Positions 9,323-19,042 are shown, counted from the first letter of the stretch. The stretch is DNA of 64,000 bases from DASVUS01 sp036388675 (GCA_036388675.1 DASVRI010000033.1:248001-312000); one strand, 5' to 3'. Numbers and translations are program-made. Notes: a model not told the origin generated them from the sequence alone.

Positions 9323-9808
9323 TTATTTGCCGTAGAAACGGGCGCGGCTGTCGGGGTCGAGTGCGTTTAAGTCCTTGATTTCGTAACGGTTGTTTTCTAC
9401 ATCGGTGATGATATAGCGGCCCGGCTCGGCTTCGGTTACGGCTTCGTTCATCTGCCGCGTGGTGATGGAGCGCGGCCCGCGATCGGTTTGCAACTCCCAG
9501 ATCGATGAGCCGAAACGCTCCGTCACGGCGACAATAGCCGTGATTCGCGGCAGAAAGTAACGGCGGCGCAACTGCTCGCGCAGTTGAGTACTCGCAGGGG
9601 CCGGCAGCGACTTCAAATCGCGCAGAACGCCCAGTTCTTTACCGGCGCCGTCGCGCAGCACAATATATTCATCGGGATATTTGAGCGGAAACGCGCGCAA
9701 CGCTTCCACCTGCAAGCCGCAACGGTCGTTGGGCACCACAGCGCGCAACGTGCCGTCGGGTGACGTTTCCAGGATGAGAGTGGCCGGGTCGAGAAACGAA
9801 AATTCCAT
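9323..9808 (-). CDS. DUF1854 family protein
   Basis: A 161-aa protein of DUF1854, a small cytoplasmic family of unknown biochemistry that in proteobacteria is commonly encoded beside an ABC exporter and cyanophycin genes. Recognisable parts are the N-terminal LDPATLILETSPDG strand, the YPDEYIVLRD and GKELGVLRDL segment, and the C-terminal RYIITDVENNRYEI-DLNALDP section. An ABC transporter of the type that accompanies this family lies 2.6 kb upstream on the same strand (12376-15021), with one DUF4139 gene in between. No cyanophycin synthetase is visible in the window. The family call rests on remembered features rather than a search. Confidence 0.75.
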   Translation of the reverse strand: MEFSFLDPATLILETSPDGTLRAVVPNDRCGLQVEALRAFPLKYPDEYIVLRDGAGKELGVLRDLKSLPAPASTQLREQLRRRYFLPRITAIVAVTERFGSSIWELQTDRGPRSITTRQMNEAVTEAEPGRYIITDVENNRYEIKDLNALDPDSRARFYGK

Positions 9809-9877
9809 GCTTGTAAATTCCAGTTGTCTGGCTGTGTATCTTAGCAGCCGTTTGACGCCTTCACGAAGTGAACCGAT

Positions 9878-9912
9878 GGCCGGGAACAGCAGAAATCATA
9901 CGGTTCCCGGCC
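9878..9912 (-). terminator. Hairpin downstream of the DUF4139 gene
   Basis: Perfect 10-bp arms GGCCGGGAAC (9878-9887) and GTTCCCGGCC (9903-9912) around a 15-nt loop, just after the stop codon at 9928. There is no T-run, so this may be a pause or processing hairpin rather than a classical terminator. Confidence 0.5.
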
Positions 9913-9927
9913 CGGTCTGCCTCGCAT

Positions 9928-12264
9928 CTAGTCCAGAGTGATATTATCCACGAAATCGCGCACGCTCTTTTGTGCCGCTGTCTCGGCTGTGCTCAAGCGC
10001 GCGATTTCCCCACGCAGCTTCTCAATACGTTCTTCCTGCGCCGTCAGCTTTGTCACATATTGAGTGTACAGAGCACTGTTGCGGTCGAGTTGCCCCATGT
10101 TGGAGCGAATGCGTCCCTGTTCGGCATCAATGGCTTTGAGTTCCTCTTCCAGAGCACGCCTTTGCGCCGCCAACTCCGATACTTTGCGACGCCGCGCCAC
10201 CAATTCCTGCAAAGCCGCACGCAATGGAGCCGAAACCTGCGTATTGCGCGCGTACTCGATGAATGCATCAAAGTCGGCTTCTACCAGAGCCACCTGCTGT
10301 GACACAGGCTGTTCGCTCACCACATGCAGTTCCGCTGTCTTGTTGGGTGCAACCTGAACCTCAAAGCGATAGTGTGTCGGCGATTTCTCCGCCGGCTTGT
10401 CCGGCGAAATCAACTTCCAGCCCGCTTCGGTTTCGATGGGCTGCTGCACAACAACGGTTTTGCTCGTGCCCGACTTGTTGCGAAACGTGTAAATCTGCTC
10501 GCGCCGTCGCCGATGCGTGATCTGCAACACGCCACTTTGAGCAGACACGGAAACCAGGTTCTGTGCAAAGCGTGGGTTCTCGCGTCCAACGACCAGGTCG
10601 AGATCCACGGCATAGGAGATGAGGCGACTCTCGCCGGGGCTGACGTTGTTGATTTGCCCGTCGCCGGCGTAGATGCCATCTTGAAAGACCGTGATCGGCC
10701 CGCCGGAAAGGTGCAGCCCTGTTGTATTGCGCAAGCGGAAACCATAAACGGCGCGCAGCACGTTGTCGCCTGCATCGAAGATAGAGAGCTTCTGTCCCTC
10801 AATAGTTTCGCTGACAATCGGCACCATGGCGGCCTGCCCGCGCCGCAGAGTCACCGGCTGCTTGATCGAGTACTCGAATAGCTCGCCACGTTCGGCGCCC
10901 TGCGCCTGCGCCGCCACACTGCGGGCCAGTTGATCGGCTGAAGCAGCAATATCTTTGCGACGTGATTCTTCATCAACCTCAAAGTTTCCACTGTTCATGA
11001 ATGGCCGGCCCGCGCGATTGGCCAACCCCGGCGTCATTGGTGCGGCGTTGGAAGAAGCACCCGGAAAGCCACCGGGTGCTGCGCCTGCGCCTCCACCTCC
11101 GCCGCCTCTCCCGCCTGCAAAGCCGCCGGCAGGACGTGCCTCAAGGCTGGTAACACGCCCCTCCAATGTTTCGCCGTAGGTTTGTGGCAGCGGCGAGCCG
11201 AGAATCTGCGGCTCGACTGTGGGACGGGAAATATACAGCGGCTGATACAGGTTCTGAATAAACGAAACGGGACGTCCTGAGATGAGGCTGAGATGCACGC
11301 CGTTCCAATCTTCATCGGTGGTGTTTTCGGCCTGTGCCCAACCTTGCAAATAGGGCTTGCCGTTGGGGTCGAGCACCAGGCGATAACTGGTTTTCCACAC
11401 GGGCGCTTCCTGCAAGTAGCCCGCGCGCACTTCACGCTCGCCGCGACCGGCAAAATGCAGTTGCACCGCGCGCTGTCCGTCATCCAGATCGGCGGCCAGG
11501 CCACCGGCGAGCTTTTCGAGACTTTCGCGCAGTTTGCGGTCGAGGCGCTCATCCAGCAGCTTGACCTGTGTCACCTCGTCCAATGAGACGACGCGCAATC
11601 CGGTTGCGGTCAAAACCGTCGCCGCTTCCAAACTGAGTACTCCTTCTTTGGTGCCGGAGATGATTTGCCGGCTGCCGACGCTGACAATGCGGCCTTCCAC
11701 AACACCGGCGTTTGTTTCGAAGCGCACCGGCACACCTTGAAACTGGCGCAGCAGGCCGCCGAGAGAATAGCCGGAGTTCACCGCGAGATCGGTCGAGCGC
11801 GGACGACGCGCTACAAAATCTTCGATGCTGTATGCGACCGGACGCACTTCGCCTGCCGGATCGAAGAGCACCAGTGATTTCAAGACATCATTGATCTGCG
11901 TTGGGCGAAAGCCGATTTCAAAAGCACCGGCGCCGTTCACGCGCCCGGCGCGTTCGTAGTAACCGACGCCACTGGAAAATAATACGACCGTGCGTAACGG
12001 CAACGGTGGACCTACCGCAAGCTGTCGCGTTGCCGTTTGCCCCACCGTTGGCCCTGCCGCCACCTGGAACTCTGTGGGCGGAGAAGCTGCGGTTGGCCCG
12101 GACACGAAATCGGCGGCTTCGGGCTGGGAGAGGCGGCGAGGGAGTGTCTGCGCTGCAACCGTGCCAACGAATTGCGACTGTGACGTCGTAATACCACTGA
12201 CAACAAGACCAGTGCTTACAGCAACACAAGCCGGCAAAGAACTTTTGTGGCGAAGGCGTTTCAT
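9928..12264 (-). CDS. Exported DUF4139 domain protein
   Basis: A 778-aa protein with a signal-peptide-like N-terminus (Lys/Arg then hydrophobic, ending near VAAQ). The region from VVLFSSGVGYYERAG and DVLKSLVLFD is the N-terminal part of this family. The section YLQEAPVWKTSYRLVLD and GWAQAENTTDEDWNGVHLSL is the DUF4139 core, and a C-terminal coiled coil (about the last 110 residues, RRKVSELAAQRRALEEEL) ends the protein. A Gly-rich insert (about residues 390-430) interrupts the core. Function unknown; probably a cell-envelope protein. The ATG at 12264 is preceded by GAGGAG. A shorter paralogue lies at 25943-27579 and is broken. Confidence 0.85.
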   Translation of the reverse strand: MKRLRHKSSLPACVAVSTGLVVSGITTSQSQFVGTVAAQTLPRRLSQPEAADFVSGPTAASPPTEFQVAAGPTVGQTATRQLAVGPPLPLRTVVLFSSGVGYYERAGRVNGAGAFEIGFRPTQINDVLKSLVLFDPAGEVRPVAYSIEDFVARRPRSTDLAVNSGYSLGGLLRQFQGVPVRFETNAGVVEGRIVSVGSRQIISGTKEGVLSLEAATVLTATGLRVVSLDEVTQVKLLDERLDRKLRESLEKLAGGLAADLDDGQRAVQLHFAGRGEREVRAGYLQEAPVWKTSYRLVLDPNGKPYLQGWAQAENTTDEDWNGVHLSLISGRPVSFIQNLYQPLYISRPTVEPQILGSPLPQTYGETLEGRVTSLEARPAGGFAGGRGGGGGGAGAAPGGFPGASSNAAPMTPGLANRAGRPFMNSGNFEVDEESRRKDIAASADQLARSVAAQAQGAERGELFEYSIKQPVTLRRGQAAMVPIVSETIEGQKLSIFDAGDNVLRAVYGFRLRNTTGLHLSGGPITVFQDGIYAGDGQINNVSPGESRLISYAVDLDLVVGRENPRFAQNLVSVSAQSGVLQITHRRRREQIYTFRNKSGTSKTVVVQQPIETEAGWKLISPDKPAEKSPTHYRFEVQVAPNKTAELHVVSEQPVSQQVALVEADFDAFIEYARNTQVSAPLRAALQELVARRRKVSELAAQRRALEEELKAIDAEQGRIRSNMGQLDRNSALYTQYVTKLTAQEERIEKLRGEIARLSTAETAAQKSVRDFVDNITLD

Positions 12265-12375
12265 ACCGAAATTCTCCTCAGGTTTTTCGCCTTCGACCAA
12301 TTTACGCGCTACTTTGTTCCATGCCACAGGGAATTTGCACAGCCTATGTTCGCTTAGCCGCAGCCTGGCCGCAGC

Positions 12376-15021
12376 CTAGCCGCCGATGGCCGTGATTTCG
12401 TTCAGGGCTTTCTGCGCGTTCACCAGCTTGTAAAACACACCGCGCTGGCTGATCAGTTCGTCGTGTGTGCCTTGCTCGGCAATGCGCCCGTTATCGAGCA
12501 CAATCAGACGGCTGGCGTTGCGCAGAGTACTCAGGCGGTGCGCAATTGCAAACGTGGTGCGGCCCTTGATAAGGTTTTGTAGCGCCTGCTGGATTTGTTG
12601 CTCGGTTTGCGTATCGACTGAAGCCGTCGCCTCGTCGAGGATGAGGATGCGTGGGTCGTGCAAAATGGCGCGCGCAATCGAGATGCGCTGACGCTCGCCG
12701 CCACTGAGGCGCGTGCCGCGTTCACCCACAATTGTGTCGTAGCCATCGGGAAAACTCACGATGAAGTCGTGCGCAAAAGCCGCTTTGGAGGCCGACATAA
12801 CTTCGGCAGGAGTGGCGTCCGGTTTGCCGTAAGTGATATTGTCGAAAACGGTGCCGTGGAACAAATACGGTTCCTGCAAGACGACGCCGATCTGGCTACG
12901 CAGGTCGTTGCGGTCGATGTTGCGCAGGTCAACGCCATCCACCAGAATGCCGCCCTCATCCACGTCGTAGAAGCGCATCAGCAGGTTAATCAAAGTACTC
13001 TTGCCGGCTCCGCTGTGGCCCACCAGACCGATCATTTCGCCCGGCTCAACAGTTAAATCGACCTCGTGCAAAACCGGGCGATGTTTGTCATAGCCGAATA
13101 CGACGCCGCGAAACTCGACATGACCTTCAACGCGCGGCATCGACAGAGCACTGTCACTCTGGCGAATTTCCGGCGTGGTATCGAGAATTTCAAAGACGCG
13201 CTCGGCGGCGGTCATGGCGCGTGTCGTAAAGTTCACCAAACGCGTCAGGCTTTGAACCGGTTCATACAAGCGCTGCAACAAGGCCGTAAAAACAAGGAGA
13301 GCACCCAGTTGCAATGTGTTGTGGAGTACTTGATGTCCGCCGAAATACCAGGTGATGGGCAAGCCTAATCCCATGATAAATCCCAGAGTCGGATGAAAAA
13401 TCGCCGCTTTTTGTTCGACGTTCATGGTGGCGTCGCGCAACTGCCCACTCTTGGTTTTGAAGTTGTTTACTTCGCGCTCTTCCTGAGCAAAAGCACGCAC
13501 CACGCGCACTCCATTCAGGGTGTCGGCCAGACGCGCACCCAGCGACGAGTTCTGATGCCACACACGGCGCCACAACTTCATCAGGCCACGCCAGTAGCGG
13601 TTTGTTGCAATAATCACAAACGGCACGGGAAGAAGAACGGCAAGCGCCAGCGTCCAGCTTTTGGACAGCATAATCAACACGACGCCGAGAATGGTGAGGC
13701 TCGAAAGAATCACGTTTTCAGCCGCATCGAGCAGAAAGTTCTGCAACATGCCGACATCATTTTGCACACGGCTCATGACCGCGCCCACTTCACGTTTGTC
13801 GTAGTAGGCGACAGACAATCGCTGCAACTGTTCATAGACTTGCGAACGAATGTCGTGAATGACACGCGCCCCCAGGTAAGCCACGCTGCGACCACGCATG
13901 ATGTTCACAACAGCACCCAGCGCAGAGGAAAACAGAATGGCGCCGACCAGCAGCGTCAACAGCCCGTATTCGCGAGCGCCCGGAGCAGTCGCGGTGATGG
14001 ACACTCCCGAATCGGTCACCTGTGGCGAAACGTGGAACACGCGGTCGATAAGAGGCTGCACCATCAAGATCGGCACAAATTGCAGCGCGATGCCCAGAAC
14101 GCTCAACAGGCCGTTGCCGATAGCCAGCCACTTGTAAGGCGCAAGGTAGGAAAATAAGCGTTTGAGCGCTTGAATCTTGTTGACACAAAACGGGCAGACT
14201 TGCGAATCGTGCGGCAACGCGCGCCCGCAATTGGAACACGTCTTCCGTTGCCATTTGGCATCTTCCTGCACATCGGTCTTAACTTCGCCTTCTTCGCGCA
14301 ACTGCTTCAGTTGGCGCGCTGCGTTGGTCAAGCCGCGCGAGTGCGCATTGGAAGCGCGCAGCAGTTCCACAACACGTTCGGTGGAGGCACGTTCGGTGGA
14401 GGCACGTTCGGTCGAGACACCTTCGGTGGAGGCACCCGTCGAAACCGATGCCCCATTCCCATTGCGAGTACTCGCTGCGGTGCCGTTCGGCAAAGTTCCA
14501 TTGGCTAGAGCGCCATTAGTTGCAGCGCCATTGGTCGCAACACCGTCAAACCTGGAGCCGTTCGCTGATGTGCCATTGCCATTGGCTGATGTCGGAAGCG
14601 GCAGAGCTTCGACGGAGTTGCGCATGCGCGCTTCAAGCGAAGCCGCACCGACCAGCGTCTTGGCTTCGGTGCTGATAATGTCGCTCATGGGAACATCGAG
14701 ATCAACAGTAACTGTTGTCGCGCTGCGATCTCTGGCCAGAATGCCTGCTTTGACACCACTGCTCGTTGTGAGCACATTTCCAATGCCGTCTTGAGGCAAA
14801 TCGGGAGCGGAAAGGACAACCAAGCGCTGCGGCGTCGCGACCAGAAAGCGATGTCCCCAGTGGCCCTCCGTGTCGAGATCGGCCTGTGCTTGAACCTGCA
14901 CATCGCCGTTGATACCAAGTTCATCGAGTTTCTGGCGCACCTCGTCCGGCAAGACAAGCGCTGTGTCGTTGCTGTCAACCGAAGGTGTATTGGCTTTGCG
15001 AGTGGAAAGGATTGCAGGCAT
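12376..15021 (-). CDS. ABC exporter with N-terminal extension and zinc ribbon
   Basis: An 881-aa half-transporter: membrane domain and ATPase on one chain, expected to dimerise in the inner membrane. The C-terminal ATPase shows Walker A GLVGHSGAGKST, signature LSGGERQRISIARAIL, Walker B LILDEATASVD and the H-loop AHRLSTL. Six membrane helices start near residue 290. Ahead of them lie a soluble domain (residues 1-130), a low-complexity Asn/Gly/Ser linker made partly of tandem repeats, and a zinc ribbon CSNCGRALPHDSQVCPFC. Exporters with this architecture accompany DUF1854 proteins in cyanophycin loci of proteobacteria, and a DUF1854 gene lies at 9323-9808. The substrate is unknown. No strong ribosome site precedes the ATG. 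Confidence 0.93.
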   Translation of the reverse strand: MPAILSTRKANTPSVDSNDTALVLPDEVRQKLDELGINGDVQVQAQADLDTEGHWGHRFLVATPQRLVVLSAPDLPQDGIGNVLTTSSGVKAGILARDRSATTVTVDLDVPMSDIISTEAKTLVGAASLEARMRNSVEALPLPTSANGNGTSANGSRFDGVATNGAATNGALANGTLPNGTAASTRNGNGASVSTGASTEGVSTERASTERASTERVVELLRASNAHSRGLTNAARQLKQLREEGEVKTDVQEDAKWQRKTCSNCGRALPHDSQVCPFCVNKIQALKRLFSYLAPYKWLAIGNGLLSVLGIALQFVPILMVQPLIDRVFHVSPQVTDSGVSITATAPGAREYGLLTLLVGAILFSSALGAVVNIMRGRSVAYLGARVIHDIRSQVYEQLQRLSVAYYDKREVGAVMSRVQNDVGMLQNFLLDAAENVILSSLTILGVVLIMLSKSWTLALAVLLPVPFVIIATNRYWRGLMKLWRRVWHQNSSLGARLADTLNGVRVVRAFAQEEREVNNFKTKSGQLRDATMNVEQKAAIFHPTLGFIMGLGLPITWYFGGHQVLHNTLQLGALLVFTALLQRLYEPVQSLTRLVNFTTRAMTAAERVFEILDTTPEIRQSDSALSMPRVEGHVEFRGVVFGYDKHRPVLHEVDLTVEPGEMIGLVGHSGAGKSTLINLLMRFYDVDEGGILVDGVDLRNIDRNDLRSQIGVVLQEPYLFHGTVFDNITYGKPDATPAEVMSASKAAFAHDFIVSFPDGYDTIVGERGTRLSGGERQRISIARAILHDPRILILDEATASVDTQTEQQIQQALQNLIKGRTTFAIAHRLSTLRNASRLIVLDNGRIAEQGTHDELISQRGVFYKLVNAQKALNEITAIGG
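14374..14433. repeat. Four 15-bp tandem repeats inside the ABC gene
   Basis: Four consecutive 15-bp units of the form ACGTTCGGTGGAGGC (units 3 and 4 diverged), in frame, encoding the Ser-Thr-Glu-Arg-Ala/Val pentapeptide repeats of the linker. The unit length keeps the frame, so copy number can vary without harm. Confidence 0.85.
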
Positions 15022-15436
15022 ATGGGGTTAAGAAATCTCGAACACGGCGAACATGAAAACAGCGCATATGGCGGCGGCGCACAGAGCGATAGCGCACATG
15101 GCGACAGCGCCCGCACAAGCTCTGTTTGGGCTTACGCGCTGTCCGAGCGCGAGTTACAAGGCGGCAAATTGAGCACGGCGGGCCTGCGCCATTCACTCGC
15201 AGAACGACAACGTTCACACGAGTACTCGCTGCGGTAAACCTGGCGAAGAGAAATTCCTGTGCCAAAGTTTGGCGTCGCCACTCGTTGCCGTTCGACAACC
15301 GAGTTTAGCAGCTTCACCTGAGTAGCACCTACCCATACGCTTCCACCGGCTTCTACGTTCCGTGCCGAGTCCCGCGGTGCCGAGTCGCGCGGTGCCGAGT
15401 ATCGCTATGCGAAGTCGCGCTATGCGAGTTATACGA
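15022..15436. other. 415-bp non-coding region with a 15-bp tandem repeat
   Basis: No convincing gene. Holds one GAGTACTC octamer (15220-15227), a degenerate GCGCAC/GCGACAGC-rich stretch (about 15058-15120), and five tandem 15-bp units at 15359-15433 (type GCGGTGCCGAGTCGC drifting to GCTATGCGAAGTCGC). The tandem array begins right after the stop codon of the PHP gene. Function unknown. Confidence 0.6.
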
Positions 15437-16942
15437 TCAGGCGGCGCGGTTCCACAAGGCTAGCCCATATAGCAACAGCGCATCGAGTGCCACCCACACA
15501 CCCACGGCGTGCAGCGGCGTGAAATGCACAAACGACAACGACGCGCCTTCAGCCATTGCGAAGTAGGCAGCGGCGAGTGAACCGGCAAATGCCAGTAAAA
15601 CAATGACAGCCGCAATGCCACGCAACGTAAATCGACGACGCTTCAAGAAGCCGACGGCCCGCTGCGGCCCGGCCAGCACAGTCGCGGAGCGCGCCGGTGC
15701 CGCTCCCCAGGCCCAAAGTGCCGCTATACACGCGATCAGGCTCAGAGAGGCCGCGACTTTTTGGGCGTTGGTCAGGCTGTTCCATGCCGTGCTCGCGGCA
15801 CCCAGCAATGCCGACGGTCGGCGCGAGGCACGGCGGTTGGCGTTGTAGGCTTCGGGCGTGTTGCCGTCACTCAGCGCGAACACAACTGAGGTTTTGCGCA
15901 GACGCAAGGCGCGCAGCACATCGCCCGGATCGTCCAGGCCGCGCGGCAACAAAGTCCACACATAACAGCGTGCGCCACTCTTCGATAAATCATCCGTGCT
16001 GCCCACGCTGATGAGGCCGCGACGTTTATTGAGCAGCGCCACGTCCCGATCCCACACCACACCATTCCAGCCTTCGAAGCCCTGCACGCCCATGCGCACA
16101 AACTCGTCCGGCTTATACTTTCCCGGCGACCACGGATGCGCCACGATGACCAGAGCACCCTGCGCTTTTGCCGCACGCACAGCCTGTCTGGCATCGGGCA
16201 CGACGCGCCCATCAATCGCCTTGCGCAATCCTAGAAAGAGCAAGTGCGCGCTGCCGCTTTGATATTCGCTGCCGTTGAGCAACAACATGTCGGGGTTCGC
16301 GCGTTGCAGAGATGCAAACTCAGCCGGTGGAATCATCTGATTCGTATCCGTAAAGGCAAGACCCTTGAAGCCACGTTGGCGGTGCCAGTCGATTTGCTGT
16401 TGCGGCGTCAGCAAGCCCGAAGAGTATGTGGTGTGCGTATGAAAATCGAAGGCACTGAAGGGAGTACTCAAGCGCCGCACCGGAGACCGAAAACTTGAAC
16501 TGTAATAGGCGGCACCACACAGTTGCAGCGCCAGCAACAGCACAAGCGGAATCGAGGGTTTGCGCCAATGGCCCCAGTGCGCAACGATATACCACAGCGT
16601 CGCGCCGAGCAGCGCCAGCAACACGATCCAGAGCAAACCTCGTCCGGTCAACGCCTGTGTCAGTTCGCCGGCAAAAATCGGCAAAGCAGCCACAGTTTCC
16701 CACCAGCCGGTTTCGACAACCCAAAGGCGGGTATTGGCACCGCGCGGCGCAAAGTTGGGCAGCGGCGCCTGAGTGAAAAATTGTAGCGAGTACTCGAAGC
16801 GCGTCGTGTTGCCGATCGCCAGGCGCAGCGATGCCACGACCGGCAGCAGCAAAAGGGCGAGCAGCGCGATGCGAAACGCCAAAGCCCGCGCCGAAGTAAC
16901 ACGCGCCGTATGGAGCCAACCGGCCTGGGTCAGCGGAGACAA
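15437..16942 (-). CDS. Membrane-anchored PHP-domain metal-dependent hydrolase
   Basis: A 501-aa protein with hydrophobic helices at the N-terminus (ALAFRIALLALLLLPVV and a second near LLWIVLLALLGATLWYIV), a central PHP phosphoesterase domain and C-terminal helices near residues 390, 440 and 480. PHP metal ligands are visible as DFHTHTTYSSG, NGSEYQSG, VIVAHPWSPGK and GSTDD. The family hydrolyses phosphoesters with bound metals; this substrate is unknown. The start is uncertain: a TTG at 16942 opens the frame without a clear ribosome site, and an internal GTG before SARALAF is possible. About 260 bp without a gene lie upstream. Confidence 0.8.
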   Translation of the reverse strand: MSPLTQAGWLHTARVTSARALAFRIALLALLLLPVVASLRLAIGNTTRFEYSLQFFTQAPLPNFAPRGANTRLWVVETGWWETVAALPIFAGELTQALTGRGLLWIVLLALLGATLWYIVAHWGHWRKPSIPLVLLLALQLCGAAYYSSSFRSPVRRLSTPFSAFDFHTHTTYSSGLLTPQQQIDWHRQRGFKGLAFTDTNQMIPPAEFASLQRANPDMLLLNGSEYQSGSAHLLFLGLRKAIDGRVVPDARQAVRAAKAQGALVIVAHPWSPGKYKPDEFVRMGVQGFEGWNGVVWDRDVALLNKRRGLISVGSTDDLSKSGARCYVWTLLPRGLDDPGDVLRALRLRKTSVVFALSDGNTPEAYNANRRASRRPSALLGAASTAWNSLTNAQKVAASLSLIACIAALWAWGAAPARSATVLAGPQRAVGFLKRRRFTLRGIAAVIVLLAFAGSLAAAYFAMAEGASLSFVHFTPLHAVGVWVALDALLLYGLALWNRAA

Positions 16943-17208
16943 AGCACGCGAGGGCGTTCGTCCGGCAAACTTCAGCCCGATGAGGCACCGCTCCCGTCAA
17001 ACGGAGAGTTGTCACCGGCGAAGTTGGAGCCGGTCTTTTCAAGCGACGGCACAAGAAGCGACGGCACCAGAGAAGTCGAAAGATAAAACATGGCAAATGG
17101 ACAAAATGGTGTGGCAGAGACTTAGAGCATGAGCACGAGAATTGCACGCCGGGTTGTAGCCGTCAAACCCGCTACACTACCGGCAGATTTTAAAAGGTTT
17201 GAAGGCAA

Positions 17209-18747
17209 ATGAAAAGCGTTATGGCCGAACAAAATGTCTTAGTTATTGATGACGAGAAGCACCTCTGCGACCTTTTTACCGAAATTTTGTCGCGCGATGC
17301 ACACCGCGTGCAAACCGCGTACACCGGAACTGATGGACTGGCAATCCTCAATGACGCGCCGGTCGAATTCGGTCTGGTTTTCCTCGACATGATGCTGCCC
17401 GACATGTCGGGCACCGACGTGCTGCGAGAAATCAAACGCCGCCGTCCCGGTACGCCGGTGGTGATGATGACGGGCTTCGCTTCCAAGGAATCGGCTGTTG
17501 AAGCGATGCGCCTGGGCGCTTACGATTACCTGGCCAAGCCGTTCAACATTGCTGATGTCAGCCTCATCACGCAACGCGCCCTGGAGCGCAACCGGCTCAT
17601 TGATGAGAACGCCTATCTGCGCGAAGAGTTGCGCGCGCGCTACAACTTCCACAACATCGTCGGCTCCTCGGAGAAGATTCAGGCGGCTTACGTGCTGGCC
17701 GCCAAAGTCGCCGCGCAAAACGCAACAGTTCTCATCACGGGCGAAAGCGGCACCGGCAAGGAAATGCTGGCGCGCACCATTCACTATCAAAGCAATCGCG
17801 CCGACAAGCCGTTTGTGAAAGTCAATTGCGCTGCCCTGCCCGAGCACTTGTTGGAAGACGAACTCTTCGGCCACGAAAAAGGCGCCTTCACCGACGCGCA
17901 CACGCAGCGCATCGGACGTTTCGAATGGGCGCACACCGGCACGCTGTTCCTGGACGAAATCGGCGAAGTTCCCCTAGCCGTGCAGGTCAAGCTGCTGCGT
18001 GTGCTGCAAGAACGCGAGTTCGAGCGCATCGGCTCTTCGAAAACCATCAAAGTCGATGTGCGTATCATCGCCGCGACCAACCGCGACCTGCAAAAAGCCA
18101 TCGAAGACGGCACTTTCCGCGAAGACCTGTTCTACCGCTTGAATGTCGTGCCTATCGAGTTGCCGCCGCTGCGCGAGCGTCCCGAAGATATTCCGCGCCT
18201 GGTGCAGCACTTCGTGCACAAGTACTGTGATGAAACGGGCCGCGAAGACATGAAAGTCGCTGAAGACGCGACACGCACCTTGCAGGCCAACGAGTGGCGC
18301 GGCAACATCCGTGAACTGGAAAACTGCATCGAACGCGCCGTCATTCTGGCTGAAGACGACACCATCGAAGCACGCCACCTGCTGCTCGCCCCCGGCGGAT
18401 CAACGGTGCAAGCGGCTCAGACGCGCGCCGTCACGCTGGGCGGCGCATCACTCGGAAGCAACGGCAGTGCCGGGAATGGTCGTGCCGACAATGGCCATGC
18501 CGCGACGGACGCCTCCGAGCACACTTCAAATGAGCCGTTACCCACCATGCACGAGGCGATGCGAGTACTCGTGCGGCAGGCACTGGCACGCACAGACGGC
18601 AATGAAACCGCCGCCGCCGCACTGCTGGACATTGACCTTGACGAACTGCAAGCCCTGCTCGACCGACAAACCAGTGCGTCCGAAAACGGCACCGCTAAAT
18701 ACGCCGAGAAACCCACAGCCAAGCGCCCTGCCGCCAAACGCCGTTGA
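17209..18747 (+). CDS. Sigma-54-dependent response regulator, NtrC family
   Basis: A 512-aa two-component regulator that activates sigma-54 promoters. Residues 1-125 are a receiver with phosphoacceptor Asp60 (LVFLDMMLPDMSG) and Lys in YLAKPFN. Residues 150-390 are the AAA+ domain, with Walker A GESGTGKE, the sigma-54 contact loop reading GAFTDA instead of the commonest GAFTGA, and FLDEIGE. The C-terminal Fis-like helix-turn-helix (GNETAAAALLDIDLDELQALL) is degenerate at its recognition helix and is preceded by an Ala/Gly/Asn-rich linker carrying a GAGTACTC octamer. No histidine kinase is adjacent. An alternative start is the ATG at 17221. Confidence 0.94.
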   Translation: MKSVMAEQNVLVIDDEKHLCDLFTEILSRDAHRVQTAYTGTDGLAILNDAPVEFGLVFLDMMLPDMSGTDVLREIKRRRPGTPVVMMTGFASKESAVEAMRLGAYDYLAKPFNIADVSLITQRALERNRLIDENAYLREELRARYNFHNIVGSSEKIQAAYVLAAKVAAQNATVLITGESGTGKEMLARTIHYQSNRADKPFVKVNCAALPEHLLEDELFGHEKGAFTDAHTQRIGRFEWAHTGTLFLDEIGEVPLAVQVKLLRVLQEREFERIGSSKTIKVDVRIIAATNRDLQKAIEDGTFREDLFYRLNVVPIELPPLRERPEDIPRLVQHFVHKYCDETGREDMKVAEDATRTLQANEWRGNIRELENCIERAVILAEDDTIEARHLLLAPGGSTVQAAQTRAVTLGGASLGSNGSAGNGRADNGHAATDASEHTSNEPLPTMHEAMRVLVRQALARTDGNETAAAALLDIDLDELQALLDRQTSASENGTAKYAEKPTAKRPAAKRR

Positions 18748-18775
18748 TAAGAGCCGTTGATCGTCTGCCTGCTGT

Positions 18776-18832
18776 GCCACGAAGCAAAACCGTTCGATAG
18801 CCTTGCGCTGCCGAACGGTTTTGCTTCGTGGC
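18776..18832 (+). terminator. Hairpin after the NtrC-type gene
   Basis: A perfect 21-bp inverted repeat (18776-18796 and 18812-18832, arm GCCACGAAGCAAAACCGTTC plus one base) with a 15-nt loop, 28 nt past the stop codon. T-rich sequence lies inside the second arm rather than after it. Probably a transcription terminator; it could equally be an unrelated repeat. Confidence 0.6.
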
Positions 18833-18860
18833 GTTGAAGACTTTCGTTCTTTCGCGGGCG

Positions 18861-19003
18861 GGATATGGCAGTTAACGGCTTGATGGCTCTACGCGGTCGC
18901 CCCGAACTCCAAGCGTGAGCGCGGGGCTAACGCACCAGTACGTTTAGCCCCGCGCTCACGCTTGGAGTTCGGGGTAGCCTTGTGTCCGTTAACTGCTATA
19001 CCA
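18861..19003. repeat. Intergenic inverted-repeat element, GCAGTTAAC family
   Basis: Outer imperfect inverted ends (GGCAGTTAACGG and CCGTTAACTGC) enclose a long nearly perfect hairpin of about 31 bp built on CCCCGAACTCCAAGCGTGAG and its complement. A related copy lies at 56668-56779. It has no coding capacity. It fills the gap between the NtrC-type gene and the TPR gene together with the hairpin at 18776. Confidence 0.8.
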
Positions 19004-19042
19004 CCCTGCAACTGCAACTTTGTCAAGCGGCTGCTATCATAA

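Noticed and set aside
12993..13000. AAGTACTC and three other near-matches (13324, 27181, 33215) as octamer copies
   Set aside because: They lack one base of the octamer; listed separately to show how few AGTACT sites depart from the full motif.
14374..14433. Possible CRISPR-like array
   Set aside because: The 15-bp units are contiguous without spacers and lie in frame in a coding linker.
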